64,000 bases of DNA from Pseudomonas costantinii (GTDB taxonomy: Bacteria; Pseudomonadota; Gammaproteobacteria; Pseudomonadales; Pseudomonadaceae): positions 124,001 to 188,000 of the forward strand of contig NZ_MDDR01000037.1 of NCBI RefSeq assembly GCF_001870435.1. The letters are read 5' to 3'. Made by a program: the position numbers and the translations under genes. Under the pieces are notes generated by a model that was not told the DNA's origin, did not search any database, and saw nothing but the letters and a program-made list of their open reading frames with translations. This document shows positions 8,485-17,392 of this stretch, piece by piece (within the stretch, counting starts at the first letter, position 1; the number at the start of each line of letters is the position of its first letter).

Positions 8485-9317
8485 GTTTTCTGGTGTTGGT
8501 GTTGGCGGTCTGGATCGAGAAATTCTCGGCCCTGCGCCTGCGGTTGCAGCGCGACGGAGGATGGTTGCGTGAGCTGGCCAAGTTGGAATCGAGCCCGCGG
8601 ATGGGCAAGCAGCCCTGGCTGATTCTTGTGCTGCTGGTGCTGTTGCCGGTGGCCTTGCTGGCGCTGTTGCTTCTGGTGCTGGAGCCCGTGGCTTATGGTC
8701 TCTTGGCGCTGCCGGTGCACTTGCTGGTGGTAATTTACAGCCTGGGCCGTGGCGATTTGTTAGCGGGACTTGGGCCGTTTCGCGATGCGTGGCGGCGCGG
8801 TGACCTGCAGGCTGCCGAACATGTGGCCGAACGCGACCTGAAGATTGCGGCCGACAGTGGCGAGCAATTGCTGGAGCGCGTCCAAGGCCATCTCCTGTGG
8901 CAGGCCTACCAAAGCTTTTTCGCCGTGATTTTCTGGTACTTCCTGTTGGGGCCTGTGGCGGCCCTGGCCTATCGCCTGTTGGCGTTGGCCAGCGAGCACA
9001 GCCAGAATCCCCTGGTGGCCGAGCGCGCCGGGCAATTGCGCCACGCGTTTGACTGGCTGCCGGTGCGTCTGCTGGCGGCGAGTTTTGCCCTGGTGGGTAA
9101 CTTTGTCGCGGTCAGCCGTGTGATGCTCCATGAACTGTTGAGTTGGGACATCAGTGCGGCACAACTGGTGGAAAAAGTCGGCTTGGTGGCTGCTGAAATT
9201 CCACCGCCGGTGGTGGGTGTCGACGGTATCAACAGCCTGGATCGTCTGTGGGAACTGCTGCTGCGCGCAGCAGTGCTGTGGTATGCCGGGTTTGCTATCT
9301 GGACCGTGCTGCCCTGA
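8481..9317 (+). CDS. ampE: AmpE family inner-membrane protein, regulatory signalling modulator
   Basis: A 278-residue membrane protein with about four membrane segments (N-terminal, two around residues 53-95, one near residues 150-175 and a C-terminal helix) and the AmpE/CobD-like WxxExxxGPVAALAYRLL region. It begins at ATG 8481, overlapping ampD. In enterobacteria and pseudomonads it is the constant partner of ampD; its exact role in beta-lactamase control is unresolved. Length and context fit the family. Confidence 0.92.
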   Translation: MSFLVLVLAVWIEKFSALRLRLQRDGGWLRELAKLESSPRMGKQPWLILVLLVLLPVALLALLLLVLEPVAYGLLALPVHLLVVIYSLGRGDLLAGLGPFRDAWRRGDLQAAEHVAERDLKIAADSGEQLLERVQGHLLWQAYQSFFAVIFWYFLLGPVAALAYRLLALASEHSQNPLVAERAGQLRHAFDWLPVRLLAASFALVGNFVAVSRVMLHELLSWDISAAQLVEKVGLVAAEIPPPVVGVDGINSLDRLWELLLRAAVLWYAGFAIWTVLP

Positions 9318-9469
9318 AACATTTCGGCAGGGGTGCATCAGTCGCCTCTGCCGTTAACCTTACGTTACAAAACTCCCTTTCGAATTGAGCTATACAGGCA
9401 GAGCACAAAATAGTGGCTATCTGCCGTCGCCCTGCGCCTCAATAAAAATAATAGAAAGGGAGTTCGTCT

Positions 9470-11500
9470 GTGAAGAGCTTGCTCTATCCCGCCGTCGCGC
9501 TGATGAATCGCCTGAGTTTCGGCATGAAATTCAGCCTGATCAGCGTGCTGTTCCTACTGCCGATGTTGGTGACCAACTATTTCCTGGTGCGCGATTCCTG
9601 GCGTGAATTCCAGGGCACTCGCATTGAGCTGCAAAGCCTCGACCTGCTCGGCAGCAGCCTGGCCCTGCGCCGCGATCTGGAAACCCTCAACAACCAGGTA
9701 CAGATTAACGCGACCCTCGGCCAATCCGGCAAGGCCGGTGACCTCGAAGGCAAAATCAGTGCCTTGGAGCAGAGCGTGCTGAGCCGCCTGCAAGGCCTCA
9801 ACGCCATGGCCACCGATCCTGAGCAAATCACCGCCTTTGACAGCAAGCGCGACGAGTTGATTACCGCGTTCAAGGCCCAGCAACAGGAAACCTCGCTGCT
9901 GAGCAAAAGTGCGCTGATCGGCAAATTGCTCAACAAGGCCCAGATGCTCAGTCAGATCATCGCCAGCCAATCCGGCTTGAGCCGTGACTCCCAAAGCGAT
10001 TTACGCCAACTCAGCGAGCTGGTCACCAGCGTTACGCCACAAGTGACCCAAACCCTGGGGGAGGGGCGGGCAATGGGCGCGTACTCCCTGGGTCAAGGCT
10101 TTCTCAATTCGTCCTCCAGTACGCGCTTTGAAGAGCTGCAGCAGCAGTTGGAGAAACTCCAGGCTGAATACGGCTTGAAGTTGCAGGATGCGCTAGGCGC
10201 CAGCAAAGCCGCGCACGCCGCGCTCGATGGCCTGGCAAAGGCCAGCGGTGCCAGCCTCAAGCAAAGCAGTGAGTTGTTTGAAGAACGGGTGGTTATGGCA
10301 GAAACCCTCGACGCGCCGTGGCAGGCTTTCTACGACGACGTCAGCCAGTTAATGGCCCAGACGTACCAACTCGATGAAGCCACCCTGACATTTCTCGGGC
10401 AGCAGTTGGAACAACGTCTGACACAAAACCGCACGCACATGCTGGTGCTGGTCTTTGCCCTGACAGCGGTGTTTTTGCTGATCTTCTATTTGTACGCCGG
10501 TTTCTACGCCTCGACCCGCACCACCTTGCGACGTCTGGGGGCGATGATGGACAAAGTGGCGGCCGGCGACATGACGGTCACCTTTGTTGCTCACAGCCGC
10601 GATGAGCTGGGGGATTTGGGTCAGGTGTTCAATGGCACCGTGGCGAAAATCCACGACCTGATCGAACGTGTCGGGCACACCGTCAGCCAGGTCGAGCTGC
10701 AAGCCGGCCAGGTGGAAGCTGTCTCGGCTCAAAGCAATCAGGCGGTTTCCGGTCAGCGCAGCCAGATTGAACAGGTAGCGACGGCCATGAACCAGATGTC
10801 TTCCACGGCCCTGGAAGTGGCGCGCAGTGCAGCGGCGGCGGTCAGCAGCGCCCATAGCGTCAACGATGAAACCGTCAGCGGTCGCGGCCTGGTGCAATCC
10901 CAGCAAGGCAGCATCGCGCGCCTGGCGTCGGAGATTGATGAGTCGGTGCGGGTCATCAACCAATTGGCTACCGACAGCCAGTCCATCAGCAGCGTATTGG
11001 AGGTCATCAAGAGCATCGCCGAGCAAACCAACCTGCTGGCGCTCAACGCCGCCATTGAGGCCGCGCGTGCCGGTGAGCAGGGGCGTGGGTTCGCGGTGGT
11101 GGCGGATGAGGTGCGCACCCTGGCCCGGCGTACCCAGCGCTCCACCGAAGAAATCGAACAGATGATCAGCCGATTGCACAGTGGTGTTGGCGCGGCGGTG
11201 AAGGCCATGGGCACCAGCCATGCAATGGCCAGTGGCACCGTGGGGCAGTCGGAAAAAGTCCAGCAGGCCCTGGAAAACATCCTCGGTGCCGTCGGTATGA
11301 TCGTCGATCAGAACCAGCAGATTGCCGCTGCCGTGGAGCAGCAAACCGCAGTCGCCCACGATATCGACCAGAATATCGTCGAAATCAACCGTGCGGGTGA
11401 GCATGCGGCTCAGGGGGCTTATCAGACCGAGGCTGCCAGCCGGCAACTATCGATACAGGTCATTGAGTTGAAGCAACTGATCGGGGCGTTTCGGGTGTAG
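9470..11500 (+). CDS. methyl-accepting chemotaxis protein (PA4520-like)
   Basis: A 676-residue chemoreceptor with GTG start at 9470 and GGGAG just upstream. Order: cytoplasmic tip, first membrane helix at about residues 22-43, a large periplasmic helical sensor of about 275 residues, second helix at about 323-345, a HAMP domain, and a long signalling coiled coil. The hairpin tip has the family consensus [32 protein letters not shown] (quoted in part: [19 protein letters not shown]). The ligand is unknown; there is no C-terminal CheR-binding pentapeptide. It is monocistronic and convergent with tatD, 11 bp away. Confidence 0.95.
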   Translation: MKSLLYPAVALMNRLSFGMKFSLISVLFLLPMLVTNYFLVRDSWREFQGTRIELQSLDLLGSSLALRRDLETLNNQVQINATLGQSGKAGDLEGKISALEQSVLSRLQGLNAMATDPEQITAFDSKRDELITAFKAQQQETSLLSKSALIGKLLNKAQMLSQIIASQSGLSRDSQSDLRQLSELVTSVTPQVTQTLGEGRAMGAYSLGQGFLNSSSSTRFEELQQQLEKLQAEYGLKLQDALGASKAAHAALDGLAKASGASLKQSSELFEERVVMAETLDAPWQAFYDDVSQLMAQTYQLDEATLTFLGQQLEQRLTQNRTHMLVLVFALTAVFLLIFYLYAGFYASTRTTLRRLGAMMDKVAAGDMTVTFVAHSRDELGDLGQVFNGTVAKIHDLIERVGHTVSQVELQAGQVEAVSAQSNQAVSGQRSQIEQVATAMNQMSSTALEVARSAAAAVSSAHSVNDETVSGRGLVQSQQGSIARLASEIDESVRVINQLATDSQSISSVLEVIKSIAEQTNLLALNAAIEAARAGEQGRGFAVVADEVRTLARRTQRSTEEIEQMISRLHSGVGAAVKAMGTSHAMASGTVGQSEKVQQALENILGAVGMIVDQNQQIAAAVEQQTAVAHDIDQNIVEINRAGEHAAQGAYQTEAASRQLSIQVIELKQLIGAFRV

Positions 11501-11511
11501 GGCGGGCGCGT

Positions 11512-12288
11512 CTACCACTTGAACAACTCGCACGCATTGCGTGTGCTCGTCTCGGCCAGCAATGAGGGGCTGATGCCCATGTGTTCGGCCAACGCGGTGC
11601 AGATGTCCGGCAGGTGTTGCGGGCTGTTGCGCTGGCCGGGGTACATGGCGGGTGCCATATCCGGCGAATCGGTTTCCAGCACCACGGCCTCAAGCGGCAG
11701 TTGAGCGAGCACCTTGTGCATGCGCAGCGCCTGGGGCCAGGTGGCTGCACCACCCAGGCCCAGTTTGAAACCGAGCTTGATGTACTCGCGGGCCTCCTCT
11801 GAGCTGCCGGCGAACGCATGGATGATGCCGCCCCGTGGCAAGCGAATGCGCTTGAGGGTGGCGATCACCGCCGCGTGGCTGCGGCGCACGTGCAGCAGGG
11901 CCGGCAGCTGGAAGTCCACAGCGAGTTTCAGTTGGGCTTCAAACAGGCTTTGCTGACGTTCGCGATCCAGGTGTTCGAGGAAGTAGTCCAGGCCGATCTC
12001 GCCGACTGCGCACAGCTGCCGGTGACCGTTCAGGCGGGCCAACCAATCGCCGAGCTCTGTCAGGTCGGCGGGGCGATGCTCATCGAGATACACCGGATGC
12101 AGACCGAAGGCGGCGAACAAGCCTTCATCCTCCTGCACCAGATCCCACAGCCGTTGCCAATTTTGCTGATACACCCCCAACACCACCATGCGCTGCACCC
12201 CGAGTTGGCGGCTGTGCGCGAGGACTTCCCGGCGATCAGTATCGAAATCCGGGAAGTCCAGGTGCGTATGGGTGTCGATCAGCTCCAC
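11512..12288 (-). CDS. TatD family metal-dependent hydrolase
   Basis: A 258-residue TIM-barrel hydrolase. Metal motifs: HTHLD near residue 6, E in GEIGLDYF, H in LLHVRRSH, H in IIHAFAGS and D in ETDSPDM. TatD proteins act as 3'-5' exonucleases or D-aminoacyl-tRNA deacylases; which applies here is not shown by sequence. The start is GTG 12286-12288 with GAGG seven bases upstream. It lies two bases downstream of fruR and is probably co-transcribed with it. Confidence 0.9.
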   Translation of the reverse strand: MELIDTHTHLDFPDFDTDRREVLAHSRQLGVQRMVVLGVYQQNWQRLWDLVQEDEGLFAAFGLHPVYLDEHRPADLTELGDWLARLNGHRQLCAVGEIGLDYFLEHLDRERQQSLFEAQLKLAVDFQLPALLHVRRSHAAVIATLKRIRLPRGGIIHAFAGSSEEAREYIKLGFKLGLGGAATWPQALRMHKVLAQLPLEAVVLETDSPDMAPAMYPGQRNSPQHLPDICTALAEHMGISPSLLAETSTRNACELFKW

Positions 12289-12290
12289 GC

Positions 12291-13286
12291 TCAGGCCTCG
12301 TGAATGCGCTGCTTGAACGTGCGGCCGATGGCGTGCACGCCGGGCTGATACTGCTCTTCTTCAATTGCGGCAAGGGCCAGGCGCAGGGCGGTGTCGGCGA
12401 TCAGTTGATGTTGTTGGGCCATGGCGTTGACCGGCAGCGGCAGGAAATCCAGCAACTGGGTGTCACCGAAGGTGCCCAGGCGCAGCGGCCGTGACTTGAG
12501 CGGGAAGTCGTGCAGCGCGTCAAACACGCCTTGCAGCAGCACGTAGGAAGTGGTCACCAACGCGTCAGGCAAATGCCCCAGGCGGTGCAGGAGCTGTTCC
12601 ATCAACTGGCGGCCACAGTCACGGCTGAAGGCCTCGCCTTGTTCGATCAGCACTTCGCCCTTGAAGTCCCGCAACGCTTCACGAAAACCGGCGGTGCGTT
12701 CCTGGCTGATGCTCAGTTCGGGCCGCGCACCGATCAATACGATTTGCTTGGGCAACGGTTGCAGCAGGCTGCTGGTCAGTTGCTGGCAGGCTTGACGGTC
12801 GTCGCTGACCACCGAGCAGAACTGCCCCGGCTCCATCACCCTGTCGATGGCAATCACCGGCAGGCCCTTGGCTTGCAGCTCGCGGTAGCTGTCATCGCTG
12901 GCCGGCAGGCAACTGGCGACGAACAACGCGTCGCAGCGCCGGGCGCGAAACAATTGCAGCAGTTGGCGTTCGCTGCCTGCCTCATCGTCGGAACTCGCGA
13001 TCAGCAACTGATAGCCGCGTGCCCGTGCGCCTTGCTCCAACAGCTTGGCGATACGTGCGTAACTGGGGTTTTCCAGGTCCGGCAGGATGAAACCCAAGGT
13101 GCGCGTATGCCGACTGCGCAGCCCGGCCGCCTGGGGGTTGGGGGTAAAGCCATGGGCCTCGACCACTGCACGCACCCGCTCGACGGTTGCGTTGCTGATG
13201 CGTTGCTGTTCGGCCTTGCCATTGATGACATAGCTGGCGGTGGTCACGGACACACCGGCCAGACGTGCGATATCACTGAGTTTCAA
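12291..13286 (-). CDS. fruR: catabolite repressor/activator, LacI-type fructose regulator FruR (Cra)
   Basis: A 331-residue LacI-family regulator. The N-terminal helix-turn-helix LSDIARLAGVSVTTASYVI is at residues 3-21, followed by the hinge and a periplasmic-binding-like effector domain that in P. putida Cra binds fructose 1-phosphate. The start chosen is TTG 13284-13286 (MKLSDIA), because AAGGAA lies eight bases upstream and the family begins exactly there; the open frame upstream to 13367 also starts only with a TTG. It is divergent from fruB and represses that operon in related species. Confidence 0.93.
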   Translation of the reverse strand: MKLSDIARLAGVSVTTASYVINGKAEQQRISNATVERVRAVVEAHGFTPNPQAAGLRSRHTRTLGFILPDLENPSYARIAKLLEQGARARGYQLLIASSDDEAGSERQLLQLFRARRCDALFVASCLPASDDSYRELQAKGLPVIAIDRVMEPGQFCSVVSDDRQACQQLTSSLLQPLPKQIVLIGARPELSISQERTAGFREALRDFKGEVLIEQGEAFSRDCGRQLMEQLLHRLGHLPDALVTTSYVLLQGVFDALHDFPLKSRPLRLGTFGDTQLLDFLPLPVNAMAQQHQLIADTALRLALAAIEEEQYQPGVHAIGRTFKQRIHEA

Positions 13287-13431
13287 ACCGGGATTTCCTT
13301 GTTTTTTAGAGCTTGCCCCGACACTTTGTCCAATCGTAACCGATTCCAGCACACGACTAATGGCCAAGCTCGAGTGCCGAGTGGTCCTTCAAGCTTGCAA
13401 AATTAACGCGTAATCTGCCATAAATTCTAGA

Positions 13432-13443
13432 TTAAACGTTTCA
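13432..13443 (+). promoter_or_regulatory. Cra/FruR operator in the fruR-fruB intergenic region
   Basis: The sequence TTAAACGTTTCA is identical to the operator I recall for P. putida Cra upstream of fruB. It lies 137 bp before the fruB start and 146 bp before the fruR start. The A/T-rich surroundings suit a promoter. Fructose 1-phosphate would release Cra and induce fruBKA. Confidence 0.85.
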
Positions 13444-13580
13444 GCCAGCGTATTTTTACGAAGTTAGCGACGTAGTGGCTACTGCCAATTGACCACTCAG
13501 TCAGTTATTTTTGAACACCGCTACGCTGATTTATTCAAAACAATACCTAGTGCGCCCATCGCACTAACTAGGAGAACGGC

Positions 13581-16439
13581 ATGCTTGAGCTCACTGTAGA
13601 GCAGATTTCCATGGGCCAGGTGGCTGTGGATAAATCTGCTGCCTTGCACGTGCTCGCTGACAAACTGGTGGCCGATGGCCTGGTCGCCGAGGGCTACCTC
13701 AGTGGCTTGCAGGCCCGTGAAGCCCAAGGCTCGACCTTTCTCGGCCAAGGCATCGCGATACCCCACGGCACTCCCGAAACCCGCGATCAGGTATTTTCCA
13801 CCGGCGTGCGCCTGCTGCAGTTCCCCGAAGGGGTGGATTGGGGCGACGGCCAGATCGTCTACCTGGCCATCGGCATTGCCGCCAAATCTGATGAACACCT
13901 GCGTTTGTTGCAACTGCTGACCCGTGCCCTCGGTGAAACCGATCTGGGCCAGGCGCTGCGCCGTGCCGGTTCCGCCGAAGCTTTGCTGAAGCTGTTGCAA
14001 GGCGCGCCGCAGGAACTGGCGCTGGATGCCCAGATGATCAGCCTGGGTGTGTCTGCTGATGATTTTGAAGAGCTGGTCTGGCGAGGTGCACGCCTGTTGC
14101 GTCAGGCTGACTGCGTGAGCAATGGTTTCGCCGCCGTGCTGCAGCAAGTTGACGCGTTGCCCCTGGGCGATGGCCTGTGGTGGTTGCACAGCGAGCAGAC
14201 CGTAAAACGTCCGGGCCTGGCGTTCGTGACCCCGGACAAGCCCATGCGCTACCTCGGCCAACCCCTTAACGGTCTGTTCTGCCTGGCCAGCCTTGGTGAA
14301 GCTCACCAAAGCTTGCTCGAACGCCTGTGTGCTTTGCTGATTGAAGGTCGCGGCCAGGAATTGGGCCGCGCTACCAGCAGTCGTGCCGTGCTGGAAGTCC
14401 TCGGCGGCGAACTGCCCCCGGACTGGCCGAGCGCACGCATTGCCCTGGCGAACGCCCACGGTCTGCATGCGCGCCCGGCGAAGATCCTCGCGCAATTGGC
14501 GAAAAGCTTTGAAGGCGACATCCGCGTACGTATCGTCGATGGCCCGGTGGGCGCCGTGTCGGTAAAAAGCCTGAGCAAGTTGCTGAGCCTCGGCGCCCGG
14601 CGCGGCCAGGTGTTGGAGTTTGTCGCTGAGCCGACGATTGCCGGCGATGCATTGCCCGCATTGCTCGCGGCCGTAGAAGACGGTCTCGGTGAAGAGGTCG
14701 AGCCGCTGCCGACCATAAGCGCTCAACCCGTTGCCCTCGAACTCGAGCCGGTGCTCAGCGCGCCCCCAACAGGCAGCCAGATCCAGGCCATCGCTGCCGC
14801 GCCGGGTATCGCGGTCGGCCCTGCGCATATCCAGATTCAGCAAGTGTTCGATTACCCACTGCGCGGCGAGTCCTCGGCCATTGAGCGCCAGCGCCTGCAG
14901 GACGCCCTGGCCGACGTGCGTCGTGATATTCAGGGGCTGATCGAACGCAGCCAGTCCAAAGCCATCCGCGAGATTTTTATCACTCACCAGGAAATGCTCG
15001 ACGACCCGGAACTGACCGATGAAGTCGACACGCGCCTCAAGCAAGGCGAGAGCGCCGAAGCCGCGTGGATGAGCGTGATCGAAGCCGCCGCCAAGCAGCA
15101 GGAGTCGTTGCAGGATGCCTTGCTCGCCGAGCGCGCCGCCGACCTGCGGGATATCGGTCGCCGTGTGCTGGCGCAACTGTGTGGCATCGAAACCGCCCAG
15201 GAGCCGAGCGAACCCTACATTCTGGTGATGGATGAAGTGGGCCCATCCGATGTTGCGCGCCTCGACCCGACTCGTGTCGCCGGCATCCTCACCGCCCGTG
15301 GCGGTGCCACAGCCCACAGCGCCATCGTCGCCCGAGCCCTCGGCATTCCGGCGCTGGTGGGCGCAGGTCCTGCGGTACTGCTGCTGGCCTCCGGCACGCC
15401 GCTGTTGCTCGACGGCCAGCGCGGTCGCCTGCATGTCGCTCCCGACGCCGCCACCCTGCAACGCGCCACCGTCGAACGCGACACGCGCGAGCAACGTCTG
15501 CAAGCCGCCTCGGCCCAGCGTCACCAGCCGGCACTGACCCGCGACGGCCATGCGGTGGAAGTGTTCGCCAATATCGGCGAAAGCGCCGGCGTTGCCAGTG
15601 CGGTAGAGCAGGGCGCCGAAGGTATCGGCCTGTTGCGCACCGAACTGATTTTCATGGCCCACCCGCAAGCGCCGGATGAAGCCACCCAGGAAGCCGAATA
15701 TCGCCGTGTACTCGATGGTCTCGGCGGTCGCCCGCTGGTGGTGCGCACCCTCGATGTGGGCGGCGACAAACCGCTGCCGTATTGGCCGATTGCCCAGGAA
15801 GAAAACCCCTTCCTCGGCGTGCGCGGTATTCGCCTCACGTTGCAACGTCCGCAGATCATGGAGGCGCAATTACGCGCACTGTTGCGCTCGGCGGATAACC
15901 GGCCGCTGCGCATCATGTTTCCTATGGTCGGCAGCGTTGATGAATGGCGCGCGGCCCGCGATATGACCGAGCGCCTGCGCCTGGAAATCCCGGTGGCGGA
16001 CTTGCAACTGGGGATCATGATCGAAGTGCCTTCCGCTGCATTGCTCGCGCCGGTACTTGCCAAGGAAGTCGACTTTTTCAGCGTCGGCACCAACGACCTG
16101 ACCCAGTACACCCTGGCCATCGACCGTGGCCACCCGACGCTGTCGGCCCAGGCCGATGGGCTGCACCCAGCGGTGTTGCAACTGATCGACATCACCGTGC
16201 GCGCCGCCCATGCCCATGGCAAATGGGTCGGGGTGTGCGGCGAATTGGCGGCGGACCCGCTGGCGGTGCCGGTGTTGATCGGCCTGGGTGTGGATGAGTT
16301 GAGCGTGTCGGCCCGCAGCATTCCTGAAGTGAAGGCGCGGGTACGTGAATTCAGTCTGAGCGAGGCCCAGGGCCTGGCGCAAAAAGCACTGGCGGTGGGT
16401 TCGCCCGCCGAAGTGCGTGCCCTTGTGGAGACCGTGTAA
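13581..16439 (+). CDS. fruB: fructose PTS multiphosphoryl transfer protein EIIA-HPr-EI
   Basis: A 952-residue fusion carrying the whole soluble phosphate relay for fructose: EIIA-Fru (residues about 1-145, phospho-His62 in GIAIPHGTP), HPr (about 283-370, phospho-His296 in GLHARPAK), and Enzyme I (about 400-952, phospho-His579 in GGATAHSAIVAR, PEP-binding VDFFSVGTNDLTQYTLA and CGE near the C-terminus). Phosphate passes PEP to EI to HPr to EIIA to FruA. The start is ATG 13581 after AGGAG. It is the first gene of fruBKA, behind the Cra operator, with fruK starting directly after its stop. Confidence 0.97.
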   Translation: MLELTVEQISMGQVAVDKSAALHVLADKLVADGLVAEGYLSGLQAREAQGSTFLGQGIAIPHGTPETRDQVFSTGVRLLQFPEGVDWGDGQIVYLAIGIAAKSDEHLRLLQLLTRALGETDLGQALRRAGSAEALLKLLQGAPQELALDAQMISLGVSADDFEELVWRGARLLRQADCVSNGFAAVLQQVDALPLGDGLWWLHSEQTVKRPGLAFVTPDKPMRYLGQPLNGLFCLASLGEAHQSLLERLCALLIEGRGQELGRATSSRAVLEVLGGELPPDWPSARIALANAHGLHARPAKILAQLAKSFEGDIRVRIVDGPVGAVSVKSLSKLLSLGARRGQVLEFVAEPTIAGDALPALLAAVEDGLGEEVEPLPTISAQPVALELEPVLSAPPTGSQIQAIAAAPGIAVGPAHIQIQQVFDYPLRGESSAIERQRLQDALADVRRDIQGLIERSQSKAIREIFITHQEMLDDPELTDEVDTRLKQGESAEAAWMSVIEAAAKQQESLQDALLAERAADLRDIGRRVLAQLCGIETAQEPSEPYILVMDEVGPSDVARLDPTRVAGILTARGGATAHSAIVARALGIPALVGAGPAVLLLASGTPLLLDGQRGRLHVAPDAATLQRATVERDTREQRLQAASAQRHQPALTRDGHAVEVFANIGESAGVASAVEQGAEGIGLLRTELIFMAHPQAPDEATQEAEYRRVLDGLGGRPLVVRTLDVGGDKPLPYWPIAQEENPFLGVRGIRLTLQRPQIMEAQLRALLRSADNRPLRIMFPMVGSVDEWRAARDMTERLRLEIPVADLQLGIMIEVPSAALLAPVLAKEVDFFSVGTNDLTQYTLAIDRGHPTLSAQADGLHPAVLQLIDITVRAAHAHGKWVGVCGELAADPLAVPVLIGLGVDELSVSARSIPEVKARVREFSLSEAQGLAQKALAVGSPAEVRALVETV

Positions 16440-17378
16440 ATGGCAAGGATTTTGACCCTGACGCTGAACCCGGCGTTGGACCTTACGGTACGCCTGGTGC
16501 GCCTGGAACCGGGTGAAGTCAACCGCAGCGAAGCGATGCTCACCCATGCCGCCGGCAAGGGCGTGAACGTTGCCCAGGTGTTGGCGGATCTCGGCCATCA
16601 CGTGACCGTGGGGGGCTTTCTCGGTGAGGACAACCCGCAAGCGTTTGAGGCGCTGATTGCGCGGCGTGGGTTTGTCGATGCGTTCATTCGCGTGCCCGGC
16701 GAAACCCGCAGCAATATCAAGATCGCCGAGCAGGACGGCCGGGTCACCGACGTCAATGCACCAGGGCCGTTGGTCAGTGAGCACGCGCAGCAGGCGTTGC
16801 TCGATCAACTGACCCGGATTGCTCCTGGTCATGATGCTGTCGTGGTCGCCGGCAGCTTGCCGCGTGGCGTCAGCGCGCAGTGGTTCCAGGGGGTGTTGGC
16901 GCTGCTCAAGAGCCTCGGTTTGAAAGTCGCCCTGGACACCAGCGGCGAAGCATTGCGCGCAGGCTTGAAGGCCGGTCCGTGGCTGGTCAAACCCAACACC
17001 GAAGAACTCGCTGAAGCCCTCGATTGCCCAACCGATTCCATCGCGCAACAGGTCCAGGCCGCAGAGCGTTTGCACGCTCAAGGCGTCGAGCATGTGGTGG
17101 TCTCACACGGTGCTGACGGCGTGAACTGGTTCAGCCCAGGCACGGCGCTGCATGCCACGCCGCCCAAGGTCAGCGTCGCCAGCACGGTGGGCGCGGGTGA
17201 CTCGCTGCTGGCCGGGATGCTCCACGGTTTGCTCAGTTTCGATGTGCCGGACACCACCCTGCGCCGCGCCACGGCCATTGCCGCCATGGCGGTGACGCAA
17301 ATCGGTTTCGGCATCAGCGATGACGCGCAGTTGGCGCGTCTCGAAAGCGGCGTTCATGTGCGCGCGCTGACAGAATAA
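16440..17378 (+). CDS. fruK: 1-phosphofructokinase
   Basis: A 312-residue PfkB-family kinase turning fructose 1-phosphate into fructose 1,6-bisphosphate with ATP. Motifs: the N-terminal TLTLNPALDLTV, the GKGVNVAQVL glycine region, and the C-terminal STVGAGDSLLAGML with catalytic Asp. Its ATG follows the fruB TAA without a gap. Its substrate is also the effector of Cra, so FruK sets the induction level. Cytoplasmic. Confidence 0.97.
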   Translation: MARILTLTLNPALDLTVRLVRLEPGEVNRSEAMLTHAAGKGVNVAQVLADLGHHVTVGGFLGEDNPQAFEALIARRGFVDAFIRVPGETRSNIKIAEQDGRVTDVNAPGPLVSEHAQQALLDQLTRIAPGHDAVVVAGSLPRGVSAQWFQGVLALLKSLGLKVALDTSGEALRAGLKAGPWLVKPNTEELAEALDCPTDSIAQQVQAAERLHAQGVEHVVVSHGADGVNWFSPGTALHATPPKVSVASTVGAGDSLLAGMLHGLLSFDVPDTTLRRATAIAAMAVTQIGFGISDDAQLARLESGVHVRALTE

Positions 17379-17392
17379 TAAGAGGGTTTGTG

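Noticed and set aside
13521-15869. 782-codon open frame antisense to fruB
   Set aside because: It mirrors the high-GC third-position bias of fruB; composition is rich in His, Gln and Ala without any domain, and fruB is a certain gene with all phospho-His sites.
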